A DNA stretch of 64,000 nucleotides, taken from Altererythrobacter sp. ZODW24 (GTDB lineage: Bacteria > Pseudomonadota > Alphaproteobacteria > Sphingomonadales > Sphingomonadaceae). Below, in pieces: positions 54,663 through 64,000 of this stretch. The DNA is taken from contig NZ_CP031155.1 in the NCBI RefSeq assembly GCF_003344885.1, positions 930,001 through 994,000 on the forward strand. Reading direction: 5' to 3'. The notes beneath the pieces were generated by a model. That model made no database searches, was not told the DNA's origin, and was given only the letters and a program-made list of their open reading frames with translations. The translations under genes and the position numbers were made by a program. Numbering within the stretch: position 1 is the first letter of the stretch; each line of letters begins with the position of its first letter.

Positions 54663-55841
54663 GTGACCCAGCAATATGACGCCATCATTCTAGGCGCAGG
54701 TGCCGCCGGATTGATGTGCGCGGCTGTCGCCGGTCAGCGCGGACGCAAAGTGCTGGTGCTTGAACGGGCCGAGAAGCCGGGCAAGAAGATCCTGATTTCT
54801 GGCGGCGGGCGCTGTAATTTCACCAATCTGGACGTTGCACCGGACCGCTATCTCTCCTCCAACCCCCATTTCGCAAAATCCGCACTCAGCCGCTATACGG
54901 CGCAGGACTTTGTCGCCTTGGTCGATAGCTACGATATCGCGTGGCATGAGAAGACGCTGGGCCAGCTGTTCTGCGATGGCTCCTCCAAACAAATCGTCGA
55001 GATGCTGCTGGCGGAATGCGCCAAGGGCGATGTCACGATCAGCTGCGATATCGAAGTTGATCAGGTCGCGCAGGCGGATGACGGATCGTTCACCGTCACT
55101 GCCGGAAACGAAACATTCGCAGCCAAGTCGTTCGTTCTCGCATGCGGCGGTCCCTCCATCCCGAAAATGGGTGCAACGGGATATGCCTATGATCTGGCCC
55201 GCCAGTTCGGCCTCAAGGTGGTTGAGCCTCGCCCTGCCCTTGTCCCGCTGACGCTCGGCGGAGAGGATGTGCTGTTCCGCGAGCTGTCCGGCGTTGCGAC
55301 AGATGTCATCGCTAGAGCTGGCAAAACCGAATTTCGCGAGGCAGCGCTGCTCACGCATAGAGGGTTATCCGGCCCCGCGATCCTGCAAATCTCTTCCTAT
55401 TGGAAGCCCGGCGAAGAAGTCGGTATCGATTTCCTGCCCGCAATGGACGCCGATTGGCTAACCGAAATGAAGCGTGACTATCCGCGTGCAAGCATTGCCG
55501 GCCTACTCAAGGAATATCTCCCCGACCGCCTAGCCGTGACATTGGCTGATAGGATCGGTCTAGACGGCCCGATCCAGGGGCTCTCCGACACTGTATTGCG
55601 CGAGGCAACTACACGTCTCGCCGACTGGCGTTTCGCTCCCAATGGCACCGAAGGCTTCGCCAAAGCCGAGGTCACAGTGGGCGGAATCAGCACGTCTGAA
55701 CTTTCATCGAAAACAATGGAAGCCAAACGGGTACAAAACATGTATGTGGTCGGCGAAGCCGTCGACGTGACCGGCTGGTTGGGCGGATATAATTTTCAAT
55801 GGGCCTGGGCCAGTGGCTGGGCCGCCGCACAAAACCTCTGA
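54663..55841 (+). CDS. HI0933-like flavoprotein (YhiN family)
   Basis: The 392-residue protein has an N-terminal FAD motif IILGAGAAGLMCA, KKILISGGGRCNFTN and a C-terminal MYVVGEAVDVTGWLGGYN. These are hallmarks of the HI0933/YhiN family of dinucleotide-binding flavoproteins of unknown reaction. It starts at a GTG (54663) and is followed by the helicase gene, 50 bases later. Confidence 0.93.
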   Translation: MTQQYDAIILGAGAAGLMCAAVAGQRGRKVLVLERAEKPGKKILISGGGRCNFTNLDVAPDRYLSSNPHFAKSALSRYTAQDFVALVDSYDIAWHEKTLGQLFCDGSSKQIVEMLLAECAKGDVTISCDIEVDQVAQADDGSFTVTAGNETFAAKSFVLACGGPSIPKMGATGYAYDLARQFGLKVVEPRPALVPLTLGGEDVLFRELSGVATDVIARAGKTEFREAALLTHRGLSGPAILQISSYWKPGEEVGIDFLPAMDADWLTEMKRDYPRASIAGLLKEYLPDRLAVTLADRIGLDGPIQGLSDTVLREATTRLADWRFAPNGTEGFAKAEVTVGGISTSELSSKTMEAKRVQNMYVVGEAVDVTGWLGGYNFQWAWASGWAAAQNL

Positions 55842-55891
55842 CTTTTCCTTGCCTTACCGCCCCGCGGTATCGCCGACCCCCTGAGTATGTA

Positions 55892-57721
55892 ATGACTTTC
55901 GAAAATGTACCGCCGATTCTCGGCGAAGCCCTGACCACCCGCGGATATGAAGCGCTGACCCCAGTGCAGCTTGCGGTGACCAAGGAAGAAGCCGCTGGCC
56001 GCGACCTGATCGTGTCGGCACAAACCGGTTCGGGCAAAACCGTCGCTTTCGGCCTCGCCATGGCGGCAGAACTGCTGAAGCCAGATGGCCAAATGCCATT
56101 TGCTGACAAGCCGCTCGCGCTCGTCATCGCACCAACGCGCGAACTTGCATTGCAGGTTAGCCGCGAGCTGACATGGCTCTATGCCAAGGCTGGCGCGCGC
56201 ATCGCGACCTGTGTTGGCGGCATGGATGCCAGCAAAGAACGCCGCAATCTGCGCCACGGTGCGCACATTGTTGTCGGCACGCCAGGCCGCTTGCGCGATC
56301 ACCTTGAGCGCGGCGCGTTGGAGCTATCCGAACTCAAAGCAGCCGTACTCGATGAAGCGGACGAAATGCTCGACATGGGCTTCCGCGAAGACCTTGAGGA
56401 AATCCTCGACGCTACGGGTGACGTCCGCCGGACCCTGCTGTTCTCAGCCACCATGCCGAAGTCGATTGTCTCGCTGGCCAAGCGCTATCAGAAGGACGCT
56501 CTGCGTATCTCAACGGTTGGTGACGACCGGGGCCATGGCGATATTTCCTATCAGGCTGTGACCGTCTCACCCTCCGAGATCGAAAACGCGGTCGTAAACC
56601 TGCTGCGTTTCCATGAAGCTGAAACAGCAATGCTGTTCTGCGCCACGCGCGACAATGTTCGCCGTCTTCACGCAACCTTGCAGGAACGCGGCTTTGCGGT
56701 TGTTGCCCTGTCGGGCGAACACTCGCAGCAAGAACGCAACCAAGCCATGCAGGCCATGCGCGACCGCCGCGCCCGTGTCTGTGTTGCCACCGACGTTGCC
56801 GCACGCGGTATTGATTTGCCGACGCTCAGCCTCGTGATCCACGTTGAAGTGCCGCGCGATGCAGAGGCTTTGCAGCACCGTTCGGGCCGTACCGGCCGTG
56901 CCGGTAAGAAGGGCACCGCAGTCATCATCGTGCCATATCCGCGCCGCCGCCGGGTCGAGAGCATGCTTCGCGGAGCCAAGATCAACGCCGACTGGATCGA
57001 AGCGCCTACCCGCGAACAGATCAATGTTCAGGACCGTGAGCGTCTGCTGAAGAACCTGCTCGAACCATCCGAATTCGAAGAAGAAGACCGCAAACTGGCC
57101 GAACGCCTGATGGCCGAACGCACGCCCGAAGATATCGCCGCTGCTCTGGTCAAGGCGCACCGTGCCAAAATGCCGCAGCCCGAAGAGATGCTGGCAAACA
57201 CCCCCGAAGCGCGCAAGGATGCGCAGAAGGAACGCCATCGTCCCGGTTTCGAAGACACTGTGTGGTTCCGCATGGATATCGGACGTCAGCAAAACGCCGA
57301 TCCGCGCTGGTTGCTGCCGCTGCTATGCCGCCGGGGTCACATCACCCGCAATGAAGTGGGCGCGATCCGCATCGGGCCGAAGGAAACATTCTTCCAGATC
57401 CCGCGTGCAATCTCCGGCAAATTCGCTGATGCCTTGCAGCGCACCGCTGGTGCAGAAGCAGGCGAAGATAGCGTGAATATTGAACCATCAGCCGACGGAC
57501 CACGCGTCGAAGCGCGCGCCAACCGTAAAGGCGGGGGCGGCGGCGGCAAGTTCCACCGCAAGGGCAACGAAGGTGGCGGTTCGGGCGGCGGCTATCGCGG
57601 CGGACCCGGTGGTGGCGGTGGCGGCAAGTATAGAGCCAAGCCCAACCGCAAAAACCCGACCAAACCGCCGTTCAAAGGTAAAAAGAACTTCAAACCCGCT
57701 GGCGGCCCTAAGCCGGGCTGA
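55892..57721 (+). CDS. DEAD-box RNA helicase with Gly-rich C-terminal tail
   Basis: The 609-residue protein has AQTGSGKT (motif I), PTRELA, GTPGR, VLDEADEMLDMGF, SATMP and HRSGRTGRAGKKG. A DbpA-like RNA-binding domain follows (about residues 430-530). The last 80 residues are Gly- and Lys/Arg-rich with several GGGG runs, a likely RNA-binding or cold-response tail. It probably helps ribosome assembly or RNA decay. The ATG at 55892 is used; the longer in-frame start lies within the flavoprotein gene. Confidence 0.94.
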   Translation: MTFENVPPILGEALTTRGYEALTPVQLAVTKEEAAGRDLIVSAQTGSGKTVAFGLAMAAELLKPDGQMPFADKPLALVIAPTRELALQVSRELTWLYAKAGARIATCVGGMDASKERRNLRHGAHIVVGTPGRLRDHLERGALELSELKAAVLDEADEMLDMGFREDLEEILDATGDVRRTLLFSATMPKSIVSLAKRYQKDALRISTVGDDRGHGDISYQAVTVSPSEIENAVVNLLRFHEAETAMLFCATRDNVRRLHATLQERGFAVVALSGEHSQQERNQAMQAMRDRRARVCVATDVAARGIDLPTLSLVIHVEVPRDAEALQHRSGRTGRAGKKGTAVIIVPYPRRRRVESMLRGAKINADWIEAPTREQINVQDRERLLKNLLEPSEFEEEDRKLAERLMAERTPEDIAAALVKAHRAKMPQPEEMLANTPEARKDAQKERHRPGFEDTVWFRMDIGRQQNADPRWLLPLLCRRGHITRNEVGAIRIGPKETFFQIPRAISGKFADALQRTAGAEAGEDSVNIEPSADGPRVEARANRKGGGGGGKFHRKGNEGGGSGGGYRGGPGGGGGGKYRAKPNRKNPTKPPFKGKKNFKPAGGPKPG

Positions 57722-57733
57722 CCGGGACCGGAC

Positions 57734-57756
57734 CGGGCGACGCTTGCGTTCGCCCG
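57734..57756. terminator. Hairpin between convergent helicase and GST genes
   Basis: CGGGCGA-CGC, loop TT, GCG-T-TCGCCCG: a strong stem with one bulge 12 bases past the helicase stop. It has no T run, but it is placed to stop transcription from both sides. Confidence 0.5.
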
Positions 57757-57760
57757 CTGG

Positions 57761-58405
57761 CTAAGAAGCGACCGGCACTTCACCAAACAGGCTAGGCTCA
57801 TCGCCATCGGCCCAAGGCTGGCGCTTGATCATGATCGCCTGAAACAGCGGTGATGCGATGTGCCGGTCAAGCCATTTGCGCAAATGCGGAACGGGCGCTC
57901 CATCAAACCAGTCGCGGTCGGTGGCAGCGAACTGGCGCACAAATGGGAAGATCGCCATATCGGCGATGCCGCGCGTTTCTCCGCAGAGGTTTGTGCTATC
58001 CCCAAGCCGCGCCTCCAGATGCTGGAGGATGACCATCGCCGCCGCGCGGTGTTCCAGCGGGTCAGTGTCATGGCGCGCCGAGTATTTGTAACGGTCGAGG
58101 TGATGTTTGAGCGGGCCGTCATTGACTTCGATTAGTTCGGGAGCATCACGCTCCAGCCAACCTTCGGGGTCCTGCTGAGCAAGCGACCACCGCATAATGT
58201 CGAGGCTTTCCTCCAGCACGTCACCGTCACTTAAAACGAGAACCGGCACCGTCGCCTTTTCGGATGCTGCGATCATGGCTTCAGGCTTTGCCGAGAGCTT
58301 TACCTCACGGATTTCGCAGGCCTGACCGGCGATCAGTACCGCCATCCGCGCCCGCATTGCATAGGGGCAGCGGCGGAAGCTGTAGAGGATCGGCAGATCG
58401 CTCAT
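57761..58405 (-). CDS. Glutathione S-transferase family protein
   Basis: The 214-residue protein has a thioredoxin-like N-terminal domain with [13 protein letters not shown] and VPVLVLSDG, and a helical C-terminal domain. The CPYAMRAR motif is of the omega/SspA-like type with a cysteine instead of serine or tyrosine. It overlaps trhO by four bases. Confidence 0.92.
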   Translation of the reverse strand: MSDLPILYSFRRCPYAMRARMAVLIAGQACEIREVKLSAKPEAMIAASEKATVPVLVLSDGDVLEESLDIMRWSLAQQDPEGWLERDAPELIEVNDGPLKHHLDRYKYSARHDTDPLEHRAAAMVILQHLEARLGDSTNLCGETRGIADMAIFPFVRQFAATDRDWFDGAPVPHLRKWLDRHIASPLFQAIMIKRQPWADGDEPSLFGEVPVAS

Positions 58406-59352
58406 TTCTTTGGCTTCTGCTCAGCGCCCAAGTGCGCTTCACCGGCCTGTGCCGCCTTCTCTTCTTGACGCTGACGTTCGCGGTAACGCTCGCGTTGCTC
58501 ATCGGTCCGCTCGTCATAGCAGGCAGCGCATTGCACCCCCTCTTCAAATTGCGGTGATGCTTTGTCTTCGGCGCTAATCGGGCGGCGGCAGGCATGACAC
58601 AAATCATATGATCCCGTCTCCAGCCCGTGTTTCACAGTGACGCGCTGATCGAAGACGAAGCATTCGCCTTCCCACAGGCTTTCATCTTCAGGGACATTTT
58701 CGAGATATTTCAGAATGCCGCCCTTGAGGTGAAAGACGTCCTCGACGCCCTCAGACTTGAGGAATGCAGTCGATTTTTCGCAACGAATGCCGCCAGTGCA
58801 AAACATCGCGACCTTTGGAGCCTTGCCCTCGCCTAGCAACCGTTCGCGTTCGGCGCGGAACCAAGCGGGAAAATCACGGAAGGTGGCGAGCTCAGGGTCA
58901 ATCGCCCCGCTGAAGGTGCCGACAGCCGTTTCATAGTCGTTGCGCGTGTCGATCATGATCGTGTCAGGATCGGATATCAGCGCGTTCCAATCCTGCGGCG
59001 ACACATATTGCCCAACGCTGGCGGTGGGATCGATATTGGGCTGGCCCATGGTCACAATCTCGCGCTTCAGCCGCACTTTCATGCGGTAGAAAGGCATCTC
59101 ATCCGCGCCCGAAAACTTCACTTCAAGATCAGCAAATTCCGGTTTTGCCCGCAGATGCTCAAGCAGCGTATCGATTGCAGATTGGTCACCTGCCAATGTG
59201 CCATTGATGCCTTCAGGCGCGACCAGCAACGTGCCTTTGAGCCCGGCAGCGTCGCACACGCCTTGGAGTTCAGCGCGTAATTCAGGCGGCGAGCCAATCG
59301 GCGCGAATTTATACAGCGCGGCGACGCAGATGGGTGATGTTTGGACAGTCAT
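58402..59352 (-). CDS. trhO: tRNA uridine(34) hydroxylase TrhO (rhodanese-like)
   Basis: TrhO (YceA) hydroxylates U34 of some tRNAs with oxygen towards 5-methoxyuridine-type modifications. The 316-residue protein has an N-terminal ferredoxin-like domain ([11 protein letters not shown]), a rhodanese domain with active Cys in [15 protein letters not shown] and a Cys-rich C-terminal segment ([17 protein letters not shown]). It overlaps the GST gene by four bases. Confidence 0.94.
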   Translation of the reverse strand: MTVQTSPICVAALYKFAPIGSPPELRAELQGVCDAAGLKGTLLVAPEGINGTLAGDQSAIDTLLEHLRAKPEFADLEVKFSGADEMPFYRMKVRLKREIVTMGQPNIDPTASVGQYVSPQDWNALISDPDTIMIDTRNDYETAVGTFSGAIDPELATFRDFPAWFRAERERLLGEGKAPKVAMFCTGGIRCEKSTAFLKSEGVEDVFHLKGGILKYLENVPEDESLWEGECFVFDQRVTVKHGLETGSYDLCHACRRPISAEDKASPQFEEGVQCAACYDERTDEQRERYRERQRQEEKAAQAGEAHLGAEQKPKK

Positions 59353-59378
59353 TGCGCCGGTCCCCTAGCGCAGCGGCT

Positions 59379-62300
59379 CTAGGAAGTCATCGCCTCTGCC
59401 GCCGGTTCAGCCTCTTCACTGGCGAACCAGCCCTGAATTCGGTCGACCGCGCGCATTTGCAAGATCGCCAGTGCTGGGATCAGCAGAATCAGCAATACCG
59501 TGCCGAACAAAACCCCAAAGCCGAGGCTGGCCGACATCGGGATAAGGAACTGTGCCTGCAGGCTCGTCTCAAAGGTGATCGGCGCGACCCCCAGGAACGT
59601 CGTGATCGCGGTCAGCATGATTGGGCGGAAGCGCGACTTGGCGGCGTCCACAACGGCTTCGCCGCGCTCCATTCCGGCGGCCAAATTCTCGTTCATGAAG
59701 TCGATCAGCACCAGCGCTCCGTTGATGATAACACCCGACAGAGCGATAATCCCGAACATCGACAAAATGGCGAGCGGAATGCCGAGGATAAGGTGTCCCA
59801 GCAACGCGCCAATGATCCCGAATGGGATAGCGGCCATGATGATGAGCGGCTGGATGTATGAGCGGAACGGTATCGCCAGAAGTGCATAGATCGCGAGCAG
59901 AGCCAGACCAAACGCGCTGCCAAGATCGCCGAAGCTTTCCTCTTGCTCCTCCTGCTCACCGCCAAAGCTATATTGCAGCCCGGGATAGTCATCCACGGCT
60001 GCGGGCATGATCTCGCTTTCGAGTAACGTCGCAACTTCCTGCCCCGTGACCACTTCATCATCCAGATCGGCGCTGACCGTCGTCATCCGGCGGCCTTCTT
60101 CGCGGCGGATAACCGAGGGCGCTTCGGCAAAGGACACATTGGCGAGGCTGCCAAGCGGGACCTGACCTCCGGGCACTCGCACGCGGAAACTCTCGATGTC
60201 GGCAATCGAATTGCGCTCTTCTTCGGGCAGGCGCACATAGACGCGCACGTCCTCACGGCCGCGCTGGACCCTGACTGCTTCTGCACCGAAGAATGCCGCA
60301 CGCACCTGACCCGCAACATCTTGCAACGTCACGCCCAAGGTGCGCGCTGATGGCTTCAGACGCAGGTCGACTTCTCGCATCCCTTCGTCCTGATCGCTTT
60401 CAATGTCGAACACGCCCGAGACGCGCCCCAGCGATGCCATGACTTGCTGCGAAGCTCGGTCCAGCACTTCCTCATCTGGATGAGACAGTTGGACATTGAC
60501 CGGATCACCTACGGAAAGCAGCGATGACGAGATCGCCAGCGAACGCGCTTCGGGCACTTCGCCCAGCTCTTCGCGCCATGCTTCTTCGATCTGTGCCGCG
60601 GAAACATCGCGCGCGGTTGAAGAAACCAGGCTGAGCTGGACGTTAGCCAGATTGGGCCGCAAAGTTTGCGTGTTACCATCGGGGCCGCCCGAACGGGCAA
60701 TCATCCCGACCGTCGTATAGGTCGCTTTCATAAAGGCAGCGTCGTCAGCGGCCTCGTCCGTAAATCGCTCGATAGCGCGGTCCGCAGCGGCTTCGATCCG
60801 CTCGGTGACAGCTTCCGTCCTGTCGATGGTCGTACCTGCAGGCATTTCAAGTGTGGCAGACACGACATCAGCCTCGATATCCGGGAAGAATGTGAACTTG
60901 ATGATCCCGGCCGGCACCATCGCGCCCACGAAGATCAGCAGCGCGACCCCGCCTGCCAAGATTACATAAGGCGCCTTCACGGTGAACCGCAGCGCCTGGT
61001 CAAGCGGCCCTTCGACGAAGGCCTTAAAACGGCGATCGACGGCTTGTTGGACATTTTCGAGCGAGCGCATGATGCGGCTTTTTGCCGCCGTTCCCGCAGC
61101 GGGCAGATGGCTCAGGTGATGCGGCAGGATCAACAGAGCTTCGACCAGCGAAAGGCTAAGCACTGCGATCACAACCAACGGAATATCCGCCAGCAATTTG
61201 CCAATCGTTCCGCCAACTGCGAGCAGCGGCGAGAAAGCGGTAATCGTGGTTGCGACGGCAAACAGCACCGGCACTTTCACGCGCTGCGCCCCCGCGATGG
61301 CCGCGCCGACCCCGGTTCGCCCACGTTCGCGCTCGGCATAGATATTCTCGCCGACAACAACCGCATCATCGACCACCAGCCCCAAGGCCAGAATGAATCC
61401 GAAAAGGGAGAACATGTTGATACTCGACCCCGCCCAATCGAGGATAAAAATCGCGCCGATGAAGGTGATGCCAATGCCCGCAGCTGTCCACAGAGCGAGG
61501 CGAATGTCGAGGAACAGCGTCAGCGCGACCAACACCAGCAACAGGCCGATAACGGCGTTCTTGAGGAGCAAGCTCAGGCGATCATTGAGCAATTCGGAGT
61601 TGTCGTCCCAAACCGCATAACTGACGCCAGTTGGCAGGCTGTAACCGTCTTCCAGCAGAGTCTTAACCGATGCCGCGACGTCCAGCACCCGCTCGTCACT
61701 GGTGCGGTAAACATCGACAAAGGCGACCGGCTGATCATTGAAACGCGTGATCAAATCGGAATCTTCGAACCCGTCATTGACGGTCGCAATGTCGCCCAAC
61801 CGCAAGATATTGCCCGAACTGCTCGTCAGGATCACAATGTCTTCAAAGTCTTGCTGGTTGTAATTCTGACCGACGGTTCTGATGCGAATTTCTTCGCTAT
61901 TGGTGTCAATCGAGCCTGCCGGACTATCCAGACTGCTGGACGCTATTGTCCGCGAAACGTCAGTCAGCGAAAGGCCCAGCGAGCGCAATCGGTCCTGCGG
62001 AACATCGGCGTAAATCTGATATTGGCGCACGGCGCTGGTTTGGACGTAACTCACTTCCGGCAAAGCGGCGATGGCATCCTCAAGCTCGTAAGCAGTCTCT
62101 TTCAATGTGGCTTCTGGCAGGTCACCATAAAGTGCAATCCGCATGACAACTTGGCGCGTCGTAAGTTCGCGAATGTCTGGCTCTTCCGCCTCGACCGGGA
62201 ATGTCTGGATCTGGTCAATCTCGGATTTCACATCATCGAGAGCGCGGGCGATATCGGTGCCAAGCTCCAGCTCGACGTTGACCGTGCCAACGCCCTCAGA

Positions 62301-62642
62301 CGCAGTTGCGGTAATTTCTTTCACGCCTTCTATCGCCTCAACGGCTTCCTCGACCTTCTGGACAATCGATTCCTCGATCTCTTCAGGCGTGGCGCCAGGA
62401 TAGGTGACTGAAACGGATACTGTATCGAGGCTGCTCTCGGGGAAAACTTCCTGCACAATCGACGAATATGATGCGATCCCTGCAATCAGCATCAGCATCA
62501 TCAACAGGTTCGCAGCGACCCCGTTTTTGGCCATGAAGGCGATGAAACCCTTGCGTTCACGCGCGTGATCGCCCGCGACATTGCCGAAGCGGTCGCGCGC
62601 TTGCCCGTCCGGCACGGGACTGCCTTCGCCGGGCTCACTCAT
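59379..62642 (-). CDS. RND-family efflux permease
   Basis: The 1087-residue protein has 12 predicted membrane helices and two large periplasmic loops, as in AcrB-like pumps. FFPDIEADVVSATLEMPAGT lies at the start of the second periplasmic part. The membrane pair with GFILALGLVVDDAVVVGENI holds the proton-relay Asp residues. It exports drugs, metals or metabolites through a tripartite complex. It overlaps the adaptor gene by eight bases. No outer-membrane channel gene is in the window. Confidence 0.94.
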   Translation of the reverse strand: MSEPGEGSPVPDGQARDRFGNVAGDHARERKGFIAFMAKNGVAANLLMMLMLIAGIASYSSIVQEVFPESSLDTVSVSVTYPGATPEEIEESIVQKVEEAVEAIEGVKEITATASEGVGTVNVELELGTDIARALDDVKSEIDQIQTFPVEAEEPDIRELTTRQVVMRIALYGDLPEATLKETAYELEDAIAALPEVSYVQTSAVRQYQIYADVPQDRLRSLGLSLTDVSRTIASSSLDSPAGSIDTNSEEIRIRTVGQNYNQQDFEDIVILTSSSGNILRLGDIATVNDGFEDSDLITRFNDQPVAFVDVYRTSDERVLDVAASVKTLLEDGYSLPTGVSYAVWDDNSELLNDRLSLLLKNAVIGLLLVLVALTLFLDIRLALWTAAGIGITFIGAIFILDWAGSSINMFSLFGFILALGLVVDDAVVVGENIYAERERGRTGVGAAIAGAQRVKVPVLFAVATTITAFSPLLAVGGTIGKLLADIPLVVIAVLSLSLVEALLILPHHLSHLPAAGTAAKSRIMRSLENVQQAVDRRFKAFVEGPLDQALRFTVKAPYVILAGGVALLIFVGAMVPAGIIKFTFFPDIEADVVSATLEMPAGTTIDRTEAVTERIEAAADRAIERFTDEAADDAAFMKATYTTVGMIARSGGPDGNTQTLRPNLANVQLSLVSSTARDVSAAQIEEAWREELGEVPEARSLAISSSLLSVGDPVNVQLSHPDEEVLDRASQQVMASLGRVSGVFDIESDQDEGMREVDLRLKPSARTLGVTLQDVAGQVRAAFFGAEAVRVQRGREDVRVYVRLPEEERNSIADIESFRVRVPGGQVPLGSLANVSFAEAPSVIRREEGRRMTTVSADLDDEVVTGQEVATLLESEIMPAAVDDYPGLQYSFGGEQEEQEESFGDLGSAFGLALLAIYALLAIPFRSYIQPLIIMAAIPFGIIGALLGHLILGIPLAILSMFGIIALSGVIINGALVLIDFMNENLAAGMERGEAVVDAAKSRFRPIMLTAITTFLGVAPITFETSLQAQFLIPMSASLGFGVLFGTVLLILLIPALAILQMRAVDRIQGWFASEEAEPAAEAMTS

Positions 62643-63960
62643 TGGCGGCTGGTTTCTTTGCGGCCGGCTTCGCCGGATTTACCTGATTCATGCGAACCGG
62701 CATTCCATCGGTTGGCGTGCGGAGGCTGCTAATTACCAGCCGTCCGCCCTGCGCCAGCGACGGCGTCGAAATATAGGCCGTGTCATCGGTCCGTTGGATC
62801 ACGCGAACAGGCAGGATGCGAAGCTTGCCATCCCTGACCACCCAAATGGTATTGCCAGAGCGCAACGCATCGGCGGAGATTGCGGCATAAGAAGCAAGGC
62901 TCGCGCCAGTAATTTCGGCGCGCACAAAACTGCCGAGAAGCAGCGGCGGAGCGCGTGATGCCTCAGCGGCATCTTCGCCGCCTGTGACCAGCCGTCCGCC
63001 ACCAAGCGGATTGGGAACGCGCAGAAAAACGTCAATGGTGCGCGTTTCGGGATCAAGGATACCGTCTGCGCGGTCGACAAATGCATCCCAGCGATAAGTA
63101 AGCCCGCCAAAGTCGGAATAGACACTCGCCGGAATGCGCGAGCCATTGCTGCGAAGCAGCCCCGGGATCAGCGCCGCCTCGGATTCCGTCAGGGAAACGC
63201 GCACCTCATAGGAGGCAGTGGAGACGATTGAACCAAGCGCCTGACCGGCCTGCACCAGCGTGCCTACGGCTGCGGTCTCGCTTCGTACAATGCCGCTAAA
63301 GGGTGCTGAAACGCTGGTACGCGAAAGCGACAAGCGCGCATCGGCGAGATTGGCAGCCGCTCGCTCCCGCGCCGCACGTGCAGAGCGCAATTGCGGCTCG
63401 CGCGTGGCGAGCTGCGAAGGCTGGCTAGAAGCTCTCGGCTTAACGTCTTCGGTGGCCATACCGGCAGGCGGCAAGATGCGTGACGCATAGTCATCAGGAT
63501 CGACAACCGTCGCCAAGGCACTGCCGCGCGCCTCGCGCTGGGCAAAGCGCTCCAACTCCGCCTCTGCGATGGTAACCTCCTGCTGCGCCTGAAGCACTGC
63601 GACATCCTGCGCAGCCACGTCGGCGCGCGCAGTGCGCACCCGGTTGCGGAAATCGGAGGTGTCGATGCGGAACAAGGTCGTACCCGCCCCAACGGTGCTG
63701 CCCTCGCGGAAATTGCCGTTTACATAGGTCAGACGCCCGCCGACTTCCGCGCCGATTGTCACTTCCTCGCGCGGCTGCACAGTTCCCGAACCCTGCACCT
63801 GCAGTGGCCCCGCAGCTGCGGCAAAACTGGCAGTTTCTACCAGCGGAGCTTGTTCCACCCGTTCTTGCTCCACCGGTTCTGGCCGCAGCATGATCATCAG
63901 GGCAGCGAGCACAATCGCGCCGCCGATGAGGCCCACAGCCCATAATGCCTGCCGGGTCAT
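62635..63960 (-). CDS. RND efflux periplasmic adaptor (membrane fusion protein)
   Basis: The 441-residue protein has an N-terminal membrane anchor (AVGLIGGAIVLAALMIML), a lipoyl/barrel-sandwich hybrid split by an alpha hairpin (DVAAQDVAVLQAQQEVTIAE) and a C-terminal beta barrel. It links the RND pump to the outer-membrane channel. AAGGAAA precedes the ATG at 63960. The 40 bases beyond it do not show an identifiable gene. Confidence 0.93.
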   Translation of the reverse strand: MTRQALWAVGLIGGAIVLAALMIMLRPEPVEQERVEQAPLVETASFAAAAGPLQVQGSGTVQPREEVTIGAEVGGRLTYVNGNFREGSTVGAGTTLFRIDTSDFRNRVRTARADVAAQDVAVLQAQQEVTIAEAELERFAQREARGSALATVVDPDDYASRILPPAGMATEDVKPRASSQPSQLATREPQLRSARAARERAAANLADARLSLSRTSVSAPFSGIVRSETAAVGTLVQAGQALGSIVSTASYEVRVSLTESEAALIPGLLRSNGSRIPASVYSDFGGLTYRWDAFVDRADGILDPETRTIDVFLRVPNPLGGGRLVTGGEDAAEASRAPPLLLGSFVRAEITGASLASYAAISADALRSGNTIWVVRDGKLRILPVRVIQRTDDTAYISTPSLAQGGRLVISSLRTPTDGMPVRMNQVNPAKPAAKKPAANE

Positions 63961-64000
63961 TGCGTGTTTCCTTCTTCGGGGGAGGATGCGTCAGAGGGTA

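Noticed and set aside
60666-62411. 581-codon open frame on the plus strand
   Set aside because: Antisense to the RND permease, with Arg/Gln/Asp-rich low-complexity translation and no recognisable motif.
1-64000. tRNA, rRNA, CRISPR, prophage or insertion sequence
   Set aside because: No cloverleaf, repeat-spacer array, integrase or transposase pattern was found by reading; a tRNAscan or Infernal run would be the decisive test.

Overview
The window is a gene-dense stretch of an alphaproteobacterial chromosome, most likely from the Sphingomonadales near Erythrobacter or Altererythrobacter. This rests on gene content and order, not on a database search: a zwf-edd-glk-eda Entner-Doudoroff operon, a pyrB with a catalytically degenerate dihydroorotase partner, an RcdA/DUF1465 cell-cycle adaptor, YdcH-type small proteins, a cpoB-tilS pair and moderately GC-rich coding sequence. 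About 58 genes are supported, nearly all separated by short gaps or 1-16 base overlaps. I see no rRNA, tRNA, CRISPR array, phage or insertion sequence. Layout: 1-2741 holds the end of a ParA-type ATPase, a ribbon-helix-helix-like partner and a TPR/SPOR lipoprotein. 2869-3679 holds two paralogous 74-75 residue exported peptides, each with a near-identical terminator. 3929-8188 holds pyrB-pyrC' and sppA. 8201-15869 is housekeeping (SOUL protein, serS, surE with an NlpD-like LysM/M23 gene, a K+ channel, rimO, a transglutaminase). 15969-23577 is zwf-edd-glk-eda followed by a divergent PEP-carboxylase homologue, with every junction overlapping. 23686-30993 covers cell-envelope and regulatory genes (L,D-transpeptidase, tilS, CpoB-like protein, RodZ-like protein, ptsP, two YdcH proteins, rcdA). 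30996-41833 holds glpK, an MBL-fold protein, DUF4230, nadA, DUF2971, transporters, an Old Yellow Enzyme, lipB and a PmtA-like methyltransferase. 41841-46449 holds an ArsC-like protein, a siderophore-type TonB receptor behind a Fur-like box, an orphan 2Fe-2S subunit and a MATE pump. 46460-54579 is the most distinctive region: an apparent unsaturated-uronate utilisation locus. It comprises a KduD/DhuD-type dehydrogenase, an RpiB-family isomerase resembling DhuI, a LacI regulator, a complete TRAP transporter, a 2-keto-4-pentenoate-hydratase-like enzyme and, divergently, a secreted right-handed beta-helix protein that is a candidate polysaccharide lyase. Copies of an ACCGGT-centred palindrome lie upstream of both the isomerase and the divergent promoter region, which suggests one LacI regulon. 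54663-64000 holds a flavoprotein, a DEAD-box helicase, a GST, trhO and an RND efflux permease/adaptor pair. How the parts may work together: the beta-helix protein would release unsaturated uronides in the periplasm, the TRAP system would import them, and the isomerase and dehydrogenase would convert them to 2-keto-3-deoxygluconate. The product could meet central metabolism at the level of Eda (20183-20797), provided a KDG kinase is encoded outside the window. The substrate, the role of the hydratase-like enzyme and the activity of the beta-helix protein are inferences.
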